DNA from: Vavraia culicis subsp. floridensis
Lineage: Eukaryota > Microsporidia > Pleistophoridae
DNA: 64,000 nucleotides
NCBI RefSeq assembly: GCF_000192795.1
Contig: NW_007360620.1
Location: forward strand, 1-64,000
Direction: 5' to 3'
This document shows positions 41,094 to 51,786 of this stretch, piece after piece. Under the pieces are notes generated by a model that had not been told where the DNA came from, made no database searches, and was given only the letters and a program-made list of their open reading frames with translations. The position numbers and the translations under genes were made by a program. Every line of letters begins with the position of its first letter. Positions within the stretch are counted from its first letter, which is position 1.

Positions 41094-43712
41094 TCATTCA
41101 CCGAGAAAATACACCTTCCCATCACTCCCACCAACCACCACACCATCACCGGTACCATCCATGCACACCACACTGCACGGCACTCTTTCATTGCCGCGCT
41201 CCTCCATCTCAGCACTCCACCTCTTCACAACACCGTCCTTACAGCCTGTGTAAAGATACTCCGCGTTTGACGCTCCTGCCCGTATAAAAGAGGAGTGTGT
41301 ACCCTTGCACTCCTTGATCAGCTGGTGGTTCTTCCATTTTCTGATGTTCCCCTCCTTTGAGGCACTGAACAGGAATCCCTCATGCATGAGAATGAGATTA
41401 ACAGGGCTGTTATGCGCAGGCAATAGGCACTGGGCCCTTATATCGTCCACAGCACCGTGCACCATCTCAGCGTAACACACCGTGCTATCAACACTGCCCG
41501 TATAGATCACGCCATCATGCATCCTCACCGCATTTACATACCCCTTGTGCCATACTCCCTCGTACAGCACACCCATCCTCACATCGCATACACACACCTG
41601 TCCATTGATGTGGCCCGTTACCACGTACGTGCCCTGGTAGCACATACTGGTAATGCCCGTATCGTACCGCCTGATAAGCGGGCCATCAACGAAGTACAGC
41701 CCATCGTTGGTGCTGTACAGCACCTCAGAGTGTTCATTACGGGCAAGAAGCGAAAGAAAAAGGCATCGTTTGAGAGTGACCGTCCTGCCTGCCACGGTGC
41801 GTCTGAGCGTGTTATCTGAGCTTATCGTGTACAGCCCGTCGTTAAGGTACGTGATTGAGAGTACTGTTGAGGAATGCACTGCCAGCTCGCGTATACGTCT
41901 TAGACCGTTGAGTGCTCGCACTCTTTTCGCATTTAGCGGTGTAATACGTGTACGCTCTGTGGCCGTGGTACTGATACATTGGCGTGTTCTCTTAGCAGTG
42001 ATTTTGTTACATGGGGGTTTATCGGTGATTAATCCGTGAGGATGCGGTTTGTTGAGGACAGGCTTGACTGGGATTGACACAGCGGGTGCTTCTGGTTTGC
42101 TGGGGAACGGTCTATCAGCAAATGCCTCGCTAGAGAATGATTTGCCATGTACCACATCCTCCGTAGCTATCGGTCTGACAGGTATCGTTCCATCCATTAC
42201 ATCAACAGATTCATCTCCAATGCACGACTTACCACCATGACTAATGATCCTACGCACCTTCCTCTGCCCCACGTCTAGTGTTAAGTTCTTGCTCAGATCA
42301 AAGTTTATCTTTCGTATGGGCGTAGGTGTATGTACGTTTTTTGCATCTTCGTTTCTTCTTACGGGTGTAAGAACGGTGTTTGTTACCTTATTTCTTATCG
42401 GTGTGCTGGCCATGGGGTACATGCACGTATCGGTAAGGAGGAGCGTATCATTTCTGCCACCAATCGCTCCGTTTTTCAAATTCTCATCCCCTTGTCCGAT
42501 CGGGCTGTGGCGTGTGCTCACCGATACATCCGCATTGATGCCTGTCTTAACGCTTCTATCGTTTAATGCGCTAGTACTGCTCATCGTATCGGTGGCACTC
42601 TCTTCCTTGTTACTGCATGCCACCTCTGCGCTGCTGGCCTTAGTGCATGCGGTTGATTGTTCTTCACGCTTGGTCTTACCGTCCGTGCTACGCTCCTTCT
42701 CGTAACATCTGCATATTCCCCTCCCAGTTTTGTCCTTAAGCTCCTTCCTCAACCACTCATTTTCTCTCCTCAGCCGGCCTATTTCCTCTCTCAGCCGTAT
42801 AACTTCGCCTTGCTCCCTCCCAACCACGGGCTCCCTCTTCACCACCGTTCTCAGACAGCCTGCCCTATTCGCGTACTCAAGCGTGTTCATCGTTTCGTTC
42901 GCATCCTGGTAGCTGTCACTCACGCATGCGATCATACGCACGATCGTGTTGTCGTTCAGGATCGGCTTGAGAATGCGTGTGAGCTTGCTGTCGCGGTACG
43001 GCACGAACTTCTTTTTGTTGTACAGCGCATTGATCACGTTGCCGAGGGCAAGCAGTCCTGTGTTAATGCTGATCGCCTCTTTCATCGTGTCATTGCTCAC
43101 GCCCGTGCGTTTTGTACGTTCGGATCCCGCCAGGTCAACAAACACGAGCGATGCCCTGTCAGTGCACACGCGTATCACAGCATGCGATCGGCTGCTCCCT
43201 GCATTCATTCTCGTACACTTCGTAATGCGAAGTGCAATCGCATCTGTAACAACGCTCCTAAACTGCTCATACGTGCGCACTTCCCGTTCATGCGCATTAA
43301 TAACGAGCTCAGATCGGTTATTCCTCAAAATAATGCGTTCACGCCCATTAAGTAGGTCATACACCTCCTCATTATAAATTTCGAACATAGCCATCCTCAC
43401 ACACTCCTTCCCAACCACCGTGCACATGCTCACGGGCACAATGCCCGTGCACGCATCAATCTGATCGGCCGTTAGGCCCATGGTGTACGTCTTGCCAGAA
43501 CCGGTCTGACCGTAGCATACTATGCTGGTGTTATAGCCGTTCAGGAATGCATTGACGGTTGGTTGAAGATGTGCCGATATGTCGGGATCGGTGTGGATGT
43601 GGGTGAACGTGAATTTATAGGCGTTGATTGTTATGGTGGGTGGTGATGATAGGAGGTATGGGGTTGGGGATGAACGTATTTTTATGTGTACCTGGAGGTT
43701 TTGGGATGACAT
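41094..43712 (-). CDS. N-terminal-motor kinesin with C-terminal WD40-like region (KIF21/kinesin-4-like layout)
   Basis: Predicted 872 aa. The motor (about 1-300) has P-loop CYGQTGSGKTYTMG (68-75), EIYNEEVYDLL, switch I NAGSSRSHAVIR, switch II VDLAGSERTKRTG, then SINTGLLALGNVINAL, YRDSKLTRILKPIL and NTLEYANRA, so it should be an active plus-end motor. A coiled coil follows (about 305-335), then about 270 disordered Ser/Thr-rich residues. From about 610 to the end are repeated propeller-like units: LYTISSDNTLRR, YVVTGHINGQVCVCDVR, VIYTGSVDSTVCYAE, FLFSASKEGNIRKWK, YLYTGCKDGVVKRWS and VVVGGSDGKVYFLG. Motor plus C-terminal WD40 is the KIF21 layout of the kinesin-4 family. The motor is compact, with a shortened N-terminal neck region. 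ATG at 43712 has ACCCC at about -9 to -13. Confidence 0.88.
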   Translation of the reverse strand: MSSQNLQVHIKIRSSPTPYLLSSPPTITINAYKFTFTHIHTDPDISAHLQPTVNAFLNGYNTSIVCYGQTGSGKTYTMGLTADQIDACTGIVPVSMCTVVGKECVRMAMFEIYNEEVYDLLNGRERIILRNNRSELVINAHEREVRTYEQFRSVVTDAIALRITKCTRMNAGSSRSHAVIRVCTDRASLVFVDLAGSERTKRTGVSNDTMKEAISINTGLLALGNVINALYNKKKFVPYRDSKLTRILKPILNDNTIVRMIACVSDSYQDANETMNTLEYANRAGCLRTVVKREPVVGREQGEVIRLREEIGRLRRENEWLRKELKDKTGRGICRCYEKERSTDGKTKREEQSTACTKASSAEVACSNKEESATDTMSSTSALNDRSVKTGINADVSVSTRHSPIGQGDENLKNGAIGGRNDTLLLTDTCMYPMASTPIRNKVTNTVLTPVRRNEDAKNVHTPTPIRKINFDLSKNLTLDVGQRKVRRIISHGGKSCIGDESVDVMDGTIPVRPIATEDVVHGKSFSSEAFADRPFPSKPEAPAVSIPVKPVLNKPHPHGLITDKPPCNKITAKRTRQCISTTATERTRITPLNAKRVRALNGLRRIRELAVHSSTVLSITYLNDGLYTISSDNTLRRTVAGRTVTLKRCLFLSLLARNEHSEVLYSTNDGLYFVDGPLIRRYDTGITSMCYQGTYVVTGHINGQVCVCDVRMGVLYEGVWHKGYVNAVRMHDGVIYTGSVDSTVCYAEMVHGAVDDIRAQCLLPAHNSPVNLILMHEGFLFSASKEGNIRKWKNHQLIKECKGTHSSFIRAGASNAEYLYTGCKDGVVKRWSAEMEERGNERVPCSVVCMDGTGDGVVVGGSDGKVYFLGE

Positions 43713-44547
43713 TTTGTGGTAGGGGTTGGTGAAATGGTGGTTTAGTTATGGGGGCAGGGGTGGGGTACTGGTAATAGTGAGAGTGAAGTGTAGGTACTGA
43801 TAGCAATGAGAATGAAGTGTACGTACTGATGGGGTAGCTAAGAAAGGTGAAAAAGGGAATAAATATAGTGTTAAGGACCTTAGACGGGAAAAAGTGTGAA
43901 AAAAAATTAAGGGCAAGGAATTAGTGCAGTTACGGCTCAACAACAGCTGATGCATAAACAAATAAGATTAGAAACGTTTATGCAGCGCATAAATAAATAA
44001 GAATACTAAAGATATAAATAGAGAAGAGCAATTGTGAAAATAAAAATTGCAGAGCGATCGTGCTAGATGAAGAATTGTATGAAGGCATTGCAATGATGAT
44101 TATTTGATACTCGTGATTAAGATTGAAAGCACAGATCCTATGTGTTGCTGTGTATGAAGGGTAGAAGAAATGCTTTGCGGTAACCATTAATGGAAATAAT
44201 GCATAATAAGATATGATGTGCATGACAGGTAGTAATGCATGAATGAGCAGTAGTGAGATATGAAGTGGTACTGTTGTACCAGAAATATTCACAACGTTGC
44301 TCAATAATAGGTACTTTGTTTGCTGTTACGGTTACCAACAATACCGGGATGTCCAGTACCAGTATCGTAATAGTTACCAATATCAGAATATGCAGTGCTA
44401 CTTTTCACACCACAGCGATACAAGCATCAATAGAATACCGCAATAACTATCAACGGTACAGATGCCACAATAACTGCAGTTCATCATGTCTTGCTAATCT
44501 ATCACCTCGTGCACACCTCCTTAATTTGAAATTTCGATACCCCTACG
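43713..44547. other. Intergenic region between divergent genes
   Basis: Separates the divergent kinesin and NTE-like genes. Contains short TAGTGAGAATGAAGTGTAGG-like duplications near 43770-43830 and no supported gene. Confidence 0.5.
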
Positions 44548-47500
44548 ATGTTCTACCACTGCATCTTTTTATTGGTCCTTACTATACTTTCCTACTTCTT
44601 GTACTTCCGTAAGAAGTACAACACAAAGACACATGCCCATATACAAAAGAAAGAGTACGTTAGGCTTAGTATTGAAGATGATAATACGTTATTTGCACTG
44701 CTGTGCGTGAATAGAAGCGAGCCAAGGATTGTTGAATATAAAAAGGGAGAATTGGTGAATGTTGTTGGAGTCATATTGGAAGGAAAGGTTTGTTTGGAGA
44801 TTAGAGGAAGGTGCTATGGAACGAAGAGTGGGGGTGAGTTTACGATCGGGTTAGATGAGATGATACGACGGATTGGTCATAATGAGGAAGAAGGAGTTGA
44901 TAATGAGGAAGAAGGAGTTGATAATGAGGGAAAAAAAGTTGATAATGAGGGAGAAGGAGTTGATAATGAGGGAGAAGGAGTTGATAATGAGGGAGAAGAA
45001 GTTGATGTGAAGATAGGAAAGATAAAGATTATTAACGGTGAAGAAAGGGTTGATGAGAAGGAGACAGACGAACTGAAGGGGAGGTGGTACAATAAGAACA
45101 GAGGAGATGATACCATGCAGTGTGGAAGGAACATCTTGAAAGAACATAAAAAAAAACTATGGACAAAGGACCGGTCAAGCAGGAATAGAAAGAAAGTAGA
45201 ACAGACTGATCATCATGTTACAACAGGTGTAAGGCTTATCGCTAAGACCGAACTAAAAGTACTCGTTAGCAACGAACGTTTTAATTCGTATGCTGTGTTT
45301 TTGTACTTAAAAAAGATTATGCATTTATGCACAAAACATTTCAAATTAAAACGCTTGCTCATGAAGCAGGACGTGATAGCACGTGCCAGGATCACTAAGG
45401 AGTTCACGTACGAAGAGAGCACCGTGAGGAACGAGTTTATACGAGAGGGCGTGATATGGGTGGTACACGGACAGGTTGAGGTACGTGCAGGAAATTCTTG
45501 CATAATCGTACGTAGGGGTGTGTATGGCATGGTAAATCACTTCTTGAGAAACATGCAATGCACCTTAAAAGCGTGTGGCACCGTAACATACAGACGTATA
45601 AACATGGACACATTCTCACACGATGATTTGCTTGCATTCATGCGTATGACATACACGATGCGTGCGATATGTGCATGCATAGATTGGCAGGTACATGGCA
45701 GGTGCACCAAAAAATTTAAAGATCTTGTATTCCTTGATTGTGGTCGTGTACATTGCAATGGTGCGTACTACACCAAGGGCTGTCTGAATACACACGAGCT
45801 GATGGAGTATAAGACGAGTACTGTAAGATTTGTAAAGAGGAGTTACGTGCTGGTAATGAAAAGAAGGATGTTTAGAAACCTGGTGAAGAAGTGCTACGGG
45901 CGAAGATTTATTAAAAGAATGGGAGCTGAGAATGAGAGGAGAAAGGTTGTGGTGGTGATTGGAAGGGAGAGAGAAGAGAGTTTGAGGTTCTTTGGGTGTT
46001 TGGAGAAGGAGATGATGGTTAAGGAAGGTAACGAAGCTGATGATGAGTATGGCGGTAATGTATATGATGATAAAGATGGGGATAGAAAAGGCGAGCAGAA
46101 AACAGTGAGTGCTAACAGTACTATAAAAAGGAGGCGCGCTGTCAATGAAGAAATTAATGAAAAAAATGATGAGGAAGAAAAGATAACTGCAGAATACACT
46201 GAAAATATAAATATGGAAAATGTAGAGGAGAGCTGTACTGCCAGTATTAATTATCTTAAACCGTTCCATACGGATACACGGTGCAACGGGCAAGGTAATA
46301 CCAAGCACACCACGGTATGCACATCGCTACAGGTGCGGACACCAAAACACAGCAGCAAAAAGAACGCTAAAAGGTTCTTAGCAATAAGACACTGCAATTT
46401 TAGCAAAATGGGCGAGCTACGATTCCTTGAACTGATCAAGGATGTGGAGATTGTCTTGATATACGTAGAAAACTACTTCAGCAGGTTGATGAGTTTCTTG
46501 GTGAATTATGGCGATTTAATCTTGGCGGTGAATTTGGAAAATGCTACTTTTGACTTTGAGGTGGAAGACGTGGTACTTTACGAAGAGCGTAGCAGTTCAG
46601 GGGTATCAATGGGTAATGGCAGAAAGGGTCACAAGATATACAGTCCGAGCGATAAGAGCACATTCTGCATGAAGGACTACGAGCGACTCTGCAGGTACAT
46701 ACGTGACGAGTGTGTTGGTTTGGTGCTGGGCGGGGGTGGTGCGCGGGGCCTTGCGCACGTAGGCATAATCGAGGCCCTTCTCGAGTACAACGTGCCAATT
46801 GACATGGTGGGCGGTACATCGATGGGTGCATTCATTGCCGGTTTGTACTCGATCAGCATGGACAACTTTATCGTGTTTTCGCGTGTTGCCCACTTCTGCA
46901 AGCGCATAAGTTCGCGTTGGCGTGTTTTTATGGATCTTACCCTTCCACTGTGCTCGTTCTTCACCGGACATTCGTTCAACCGCGTATTGTACACCATCTT
47001 TGACAAACGGCGCATCGAAGACACGTGGATACAATTCTTTTGCATAACTACAAATTTATGCACATACGAGGAAATAAAACATGTAAGCGGTCTCATGTGG
47101 CGGTACATACGTGCAAGCATGAGCATAGCAACCATTCTACCACCCGTGTGTGACAAGGATGCGCTACTGCTCGATGGCGGATACACAAACAACGTGCCCG
47201 TCGATAGAATGCTTGAGCAGTGCAGCCGTATAATAGCGGTAGATGTAGGCAGCGTATCTGACAATGAATTTACACCGTACGGTGATGCGCTGTCCGGTAC
47301 ATACGTACTGCTCAATAAGATGTTCACATCCAGCAAGTACATCTCGTACAATGAGGTACAGTACAGATTAGCATTTTTATCATCGGCGTACAAACAGAAG
47401 AAGATTGTGCAGGATGGTAATGTTGTGCTTATTACGCCTAAGATACCGTACAGAACGGATGATTTTGATAAGTATAGTGAGATTATTAGTGTGGGGTACG

Positions 47501-47595
47501 AATGTGGTAAAAGAGAAATTGGGAAAATGAAAGATAGGGGTGAGTATAGGCAGTTCTTTGGAAAGATGAAGAGAAAGAGACGTATGAGTATTTGA
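44548..47595 (+). CDS. NTE1: NTE-type patatin phospholipase (lysophospholipase NTE1-like)
   Basis: Predicted 1,015 aa. NTE1/PNPLA6 proteins sit in the ER membrane and hydrolyse (lyso)phosphatidylcholine. The N-terminus is a single membrane span (about 3-20, IFLLVLTILSYFLYF). Then come two degenerate cyclic-nucleotide-binding-like domains (VEYKKGELVNVVGVILEGKV, and later IREGVIWVVHGQVEV), as in NTE. The patatin domain near the C-terminus has the oxyanion hole LGGGGARGLAHVG (about 728), the nucleophile motif GGTSMGA (Ser near 759) and the catalytic Asp in LLDGGYTNNVPV (about 877). Family members are usually longer. Between the two regulatory domains is a run of 7-residue repeats (GVDNEGE), and a poorly conserved acidic stretch lies near 500-560. 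CCCC sits 5-8 nt before the ATG. Confidence 0.92.
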   Translation: MFYHCIFLLVLTILSYFLYFRKKYNTKTHAHIQKKEYVRLSIEDDNTLFALLCVNRSEPRIVEYKKGELVNVVGVILEGKVCLEIRGRCYGTKSGGEFTIGLDEMIRRIGHNEEEGVDNEEEGVDNEGKKVDNEGEGVDNEGEGVDNEGEEVDVKIGKIKIINGEERVDEKETDELKGRWYNKNRGDDTMQCGRNILKEHKKKLWTKDRSSRNRKKVEQTDHHVTTGVRLIAKTELKVLVSNERFNSYAVFLYLKKIMHLCTKHFKLKRLLMKQDVIARARITKEFTYEESTVRNEFIREGVIWVVHGQVEVRAGNSCIIVRRGVYGMVNHFLRNMQCTLKACGTVTYRRINMDTFSHDDLLAFMRMTYTMRAICACIDWQVHGRCTKKFKDLVFLDCGRVHCNGAYYTKGCLNTHELMEYKTSTVRFVKRSYVLVMKRRMFRNLVKKCYGRRFIKRMGAENERRKVVVVIGREREESLRFFGCLEKEMMVKEGNEADDEYGGNVYDDKDGDRKGEQKTVSANSTIKRRRAVNEEINEKNDEEEKITAEYTENINMENVEESCTASINYLKPFHTDTRCNGQGNTKHTTVCTSLQVRTPKHSSKKNAKRFLAIRHCNFSKMGELRFLELIKDVEIVLIYVENYFSRLMSFLVNYGDLILAVNLENATFDFEVEDVVLYEERSSSGVSMGNGRKGHKIYSPSDKSTFCMKDYERLCRYIRDECVGLVLGGGGARGLAHVGIIEALLEYNVPIDMVGGTSMGAFIAGLYSISMDNFIVFSRVAHFCKRISSRWRVFMDLTLPLCSFFTGHSFNRVLYTIFDKRRIEDTWIQFFCITTNLCTYEEIKHVSGLMWRYIRASMSIATILPPVCDKDALLLDGGYTNNVPVDRMLEQCSRIIAVDVGSVSDNEFTPYGDALSGTYVLLNKMFTSSKYISYNEVQYRLAFLSSAYKQKKIVQDGNVVLITPKIPYRTDDFDKYSEIISVGYECGKREIGKMKDRGEYRQFFGKMKRKRRMSI
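44880..45005 (+). repeat. 21-bp coding repeat, six copies
   Basis: In-frame units of GAAGGAGTTGATAATGAGGG type encode 7-residue EGVDNEG repeats inside the first regulatory domain of the NTE-like protein. Confidence 0.85.
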
Positions 47596-47601
47596 TGATG
47601 T

Positions 47602-47688
47602 ATGAGGTGTTGAGCGGGAAGGTAGGATGGATGAGATGTTGAGCGGGAAGGTAGGATGGATGAGATGTTGAGTGGGAAGGTAGGATGG
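47602..47688 (+). repeat. 29-bp minisatellite, three copies
   Basis: Three 29-bp units (ATGAGATGTTGAGCGGGAAG then GTAGGATGG) begin 7 bp after the NTE-like stop codon; they differ at one or two positions. Confidence 0.9.
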
Positions 47689-48240
47689 ATGGGCAAGTAA
47701 AGTTGGCAAGATAAACGGGATGAATAGGATGGGGGTAATAGCAATACGTTGCATGTCACATTGGAGACGATGGCAATACGCTGAGCAATGAAAGAAGGAA
47801 ATATGCTATATTCATGGGGAGTAACGCACTGATCATGGCTAGGGCTGGTTTAATGAGCAAATGCATGCTATTTAAGGATTAAGCATAAAGATAATGCGTT
47901 TATGGTATGATTAAGCTTATTAGGGGGTGTGCTTGAACAGGAGCATAATTTGGAAACAGTAAGCATTAGTTAAGGAGAATACTACACGTAATGTTTGTGT
48001 AAAAGATAGTAATTTAAGCTAAAAGAATGCCACACGGTAATAATACGGCACGTAATTAAGCTGGTTTGCACGGTACTACGTACTAGGAGTGACACGAAGA
48101 GGGCTCGTGAAGCAAAATAAAAGTAAGAGACATACCACTTATTAGACGTGGTATGCCCTCACATCAAGACTTACACATAAGAAGTACCTTACAATGCATG
48201 AAGCAAAGTATTACTGGTTAAATCACTTTTAACTTCGTAC
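47689..48240. other. Intergenic region with a small hairpin
   Basis: No gene. CATACCAC (48131-48138) and GTGGTATG (48148-48155) form a perfect 8-bp stem with a 9-nt loop, about 85 bp past the stop of the minus-strand gene; it could be a 3' processing element or chance. Confidence 0.5.
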
Positions 48241-49191
48241 TCAACTACGCATTAGCGACATCCTGGCTTGGTAAGCAGATCTTTGTGCTGCAGATTCATC
48301 CACACGGTACTGCAAATGCTTTCTAAACTCATTCACACGTTCAAAAACATTCTTCGCAATATCCACAGGCACGTCACTCCCTGTACCAATGCTTTTATTC
48401 ATGGAGTTGATCTGGTTGATCATATACAAGCTTAACTGTGTAAAGAATTCGATGTCAAGATCATCATCTGAACAGTGATGGGCTGATTCACGAGAGCGCA
48501 CATCGCAAGCCCAAATTGGTAGTTCAGGAGCGGAGCACTCTCTTCCGTTCGGTAGCGATAGTTTGCTTGGTGATGCACTTTCCGGTTGCACTTCCTCTTC
48601 GTTTTCAAGTATTTGTTCATTACCACTGCGATCGATGCAGCAATTTCCTTGGTCAGCATCATTCCCGTCAACAGTCTCCTCAAATTGAGCATCATTCCCA
48701 TCAACAGACTCCTCAAATTGAGCATCATTCCCATCAACAGACTCCTCAAATTGAGCATCATTCCCATCAACAGTCTCCTCAAATTGAGCATCATTCCCAT
48801 CAACAGACTCCTCAAATTGAGCATCATTCCCATCAACAGACTCCTCAACTTGAGCATCATTCTCGCTAACAACACAATCACCACTTACCATCCCCTGCGC
48901 AGCAGCACTATGCTCATTACTTTCCTTTACCGTAGGATGTACCCTACTATCACGCACCTCCTCACCACTTACCGTCCCCTCACTACTCACCCTACCATCA
49001 TCGATAAACTCTCCCGCATCACCATCCACAAATTCTCCCATACGTATCCCACCATTACTCACAGCCACACTCATCACATCTCTGCTACGCATAAACACAC
49101 ACGCTGTAATTACCAACGATACTAGCGCACATGCAAACAGCATAAGAAGGAGCGAATATTTGGATGGCATGCAACCTTTGATGTACGGCAT
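48241..49191 (-). CDS. Signal-anchor/secreted protein with 11-residue acidic repeats
   Basis: Predicted 316 aa, not recognised. A hydrophobic segment at about residues 12-33 (YSLLLMLFACALVSLVITAC) after a short basic tip (KGCMPSKY) acts as signal peptide or signal anchor. The acidic central part includes six 11-residue units of NDAQFEESVDG type (about 112-177). Past the repeats is a Cys-containing stretch (NCCIDRS, RECSAPELPIWACDV, HHCSDDD), then a helical domain (DIEFFTQLSLYMINQINSMN) with a basic end. The three Cys clusters suggest disulphides, as expected for an exported protein. It shares its plan with the proteins at 2070 and 22266, but is longer and has a folded C-terminal part. CCC occurs 6-8 nt before the ATG; TAAAAC lies near -31. 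An internal Met at residue 8 could also start it. Confidence 0.75.
   Translation of the reverse strand: MPYIKGCMPSKYSLLLMLFACALVSLVITACVFMRSRDVMSVAVSNGGIRMGEFVDGDAGEFIDDGRVSSEGTVSGEEVRDSRVHPTVKESNEHSAAAQGMVSGDCVVSENDAQVEESVDGNDAQFEESVDGNDAQFEETVDGNDAQFEESVDGNDAQFEESVDGNDAQFEETVDGNDADQGNCCIDRSGNEQILENEEEVQPESASPSKLSLPNGRECSAPELPIWACDVRSRESAHHCSDDDLDIEFFTQLSLYMINQINSMNKSIGTGSDVPVDIAKNVFERVNEFRKHLQYRVDESAAQRSAYQARMSLMRS
48663..48860 (-). repeat. 33-bp coding repeat, six copies
   Basis: Six in-frame 33-bp units alternate between versions encoding EES and EET; the pattern ES-ES-ET-ES-ES-ET indicates duplication of a three-unit block. Confidence 0.85.
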
Positions 49192-49962
49192 TATGAAGGG
49201 TAGCTCAGCTAGAGTTGTTTTACCGATGTGATAGAATAAATGAAATGATAAGAAGAGCGAACGTGTTCTTGGTTGAGAGAGTGATAATGAAATGTTAGGA
49301 TGTAAAATTGTGAGTAGTACTTTTATGGAACTTTCCTTTTATGAAAGTACCTGCCGTACTTATGAACAGTAATTACTTAGTTAGTGTTTAAAAGAGTGTA
49401 ACTCAGAAAAGAATAGCATCTCAAGGAGCGGTACTTCGTGATTGATGCTAGCAAACGGTTAGATATGCTTGTTGAATGGTGCTGTGCACGTTGAGAGTGG
49501 TAGGTAAAGTATTTGAGGCTGTGTATGGTACGTTACCACTGCTGTACGTACTTTTATTTGCTTTTTTGTTCAATTTACTCCTTTTTTCTGATAAGTAAGA
49601 TATTCTTATCTTTTTTGTGCGTTGACACGTGACAGATGAATTAAATTGATGAGTACGAAGCTGAGAATGAACCGTGGTTGAGCTGTTAAAGTACTTAATT
49701 GCGAATATGTGGTAGAAATGGTTTGTTGAATGAGTGCACACATCGTAAAGTAGGGCATTGTGCAACGGTTGAATGAAACGCATTAATGTACGTATTGGGT
49801 TGAGAGTGGTGTGTAGGACTATTGCTGTGGTGTGGGGGTATTTACTTGGGTAGAGATTGTTGGTACTGTACTACGCGGAAGAAAGAAAATGTAGGTGTTG
49901 GATTGTTAATATGTTTGTTTAAGACTGGTACTTTTATTTTTATGAATGAAATGAAGAATTGA
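49192..49962. other. Intergenic region before the gap
   Basis: AT-rich. A 111-codon minus-strand frame (49448-49783) has no start signals. No supported gene. Confidence 0.5.
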
Positions 49963-50675
49963 NNNNNNNNNNNNNNNNNNNNNNNNNNNNNNNNNNNNNN
50001 NNNNNNNNNNNNNNNNNNNNNNNNNNNNNNNNNNNNNNNNNNNNNNNNNNNNNNNNNNNNNNNNNNNNNNNNNNNNNNNNNNNNNNNNNNNNNNNNNNNN
50101 NNNNNNNNNNNNNNNNNNNNNNNNNNNNNNNNNNNNNNNNNNNNNNNNNNNNNNNNNNNNNNNNNNNNNNNNNNNNNNNNNNNNNNNNNNNNNNNNNNNN
50201 NNNNNNNNNNNNNNNNNNNNNNNNNNNNNNNNNNNNNNNNNNNNNNNNNNNNNNNNNNNNNNNNNNNNNNNNNNNNNNNNNNNNNNNNNNNNNNNNNNNN
50301 NNNNNNNNNNNNNNNNNNNNNNNNNNNNNNNNNNNNNNNNNNNNNNNNNNNNNNNNNNNNNNNNNNNNNNNNNNNNNNNNNNNNNNNNNNNNNNNNNNNN
50401 NNNNNNNNNNNNNNNNNNNNNNNNNNNNNNNNNNNNNNNNNNNNNNNNNNNNNNNNNNNNNNNNNNNNNNNNNNNNNNNNNNNNNNNNNNNNNNNNNNNN
50501 NNNNNNNNNNNNNNNNNNNNNNNNNNNNNNNNNNNNNNNNNNNNNNNNNNNNNNNNNNNNNNNNNNNNNNNNNNNNNNNNNNNNNNNNNNNNNNNNNNNN
50601 NNNNNNNNNNNNNNNNNNNNNNNNNNNNNNNNNNNNNNNNNNNNNNNNNNNNNNNNNNNNNNNNNNNNNNNNNNN
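49963..50675. other. Assembly gap (713 N)
   Basis: Run of 713 undetermined bases; any frame through it is meaningless. The flanks share no obvious sequence. Confidence 1.
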
Positions 50676-51786
50676 TTCTTTTGTGCACGTTCGGTATAAA
50701 AGCGAGCAATTCACGTTAAAAGCATTTCATTTTAAATATTTGTTGTAAACGGTGGAGTAGCAGTTTTGCCCATTTTTTGGTATAAAATACGTTAAATTGC
50801 ACTGCACATGCTTTATGTTCTTTTTGTACGGTAGGGATTAGGGAAAGGGAAATTGTGGTGAGGAATTGTTTACATCAGGAACTGCGGATTAAACGTGATG
50901 AGGAAGTGAAGCGGTAAATTGCCAGCTCTACCATTCTTTTGCATTTTTTACCGTTCATCTGCGGCACTCCAATCTTTTCTCTCACACGGTCTACCCCATG
51001 ATATTTCTTTGGCACACGCACAGCACCATTTCCGCCTATGAGCCGTGTTCATTGCTGCGAAGCACGTAATCCCTAGGGCGCAATTTTTCCTCCTTGGTTT
51101 TCGCTTCCGGACACGAATAGACCCTCTCCTGTCCCCGCGGTGATCTTTCCGCCGTCATTCCCACTGCTCCACCGGTACCGGTAGAAAGGCTGAACGGCAC
51201 GTTCCACAGGTAAAAGGTGTTTTTACCACGGCTGGCAGCAGCCCGTCAGAAAGTTTGTAAAATGTTTGGTGAACACGTGCGTGCTTAACAACTGCCGATA
51301 TGAGTGCCACGGAAAAAAAGGAAAATCGTGATTTGTTCGTGGTACCGTTCTCGTATTTTTGTGCAGGTACGTTTTTACAGACCTGGCAGAAACACCAAGT
51401 TGAACAAAAACGCACCCTTGCAAAATACCGGAGCAACAGCACGCATGCACCGCGATAATTCACCATTTGCTTAGGACCGGTCCGTAGGAGCGCAATGCTG
51501 TTCCCGTTCTGCTAATTTTTGTCTTTCGCCATCAGCACATAACCCACGCATTGCCATGCTACGCATGTTTCCGTGCTAACTCTGCCATCAGGCTCCTTTA
51601 AGCATCACAAAGATCAAAAAACACCGATTTGATATCACAAGCCAAAAAATTAACAAACAATTCACCAAATTAACATCCTTTTTAATTACAAGAACAGATT
51701 TGCTCAGTAAGATCGTTAAACGGACACCCCTTATTCATCGGCAACACATAAAAATACAGAAAACGTACGAAAGCACCGAAACTGCA
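50676..51786. other. Intergenic region
   Basis: No supported gene between the gap and 51787. Minus-strand frames at 51155-51466 lack start signals. Confidence 0.5.

Noticed and set aside
49198..49215. tRNA A-box-like sequence (GGGTAGCTCAGCTAGAG)
   Set aside because: No T-arm or acceptor complement follows at the right distance.
49842..50714. Long frames spanning the N run
   Set aside because: Artefact of undetermined bases.
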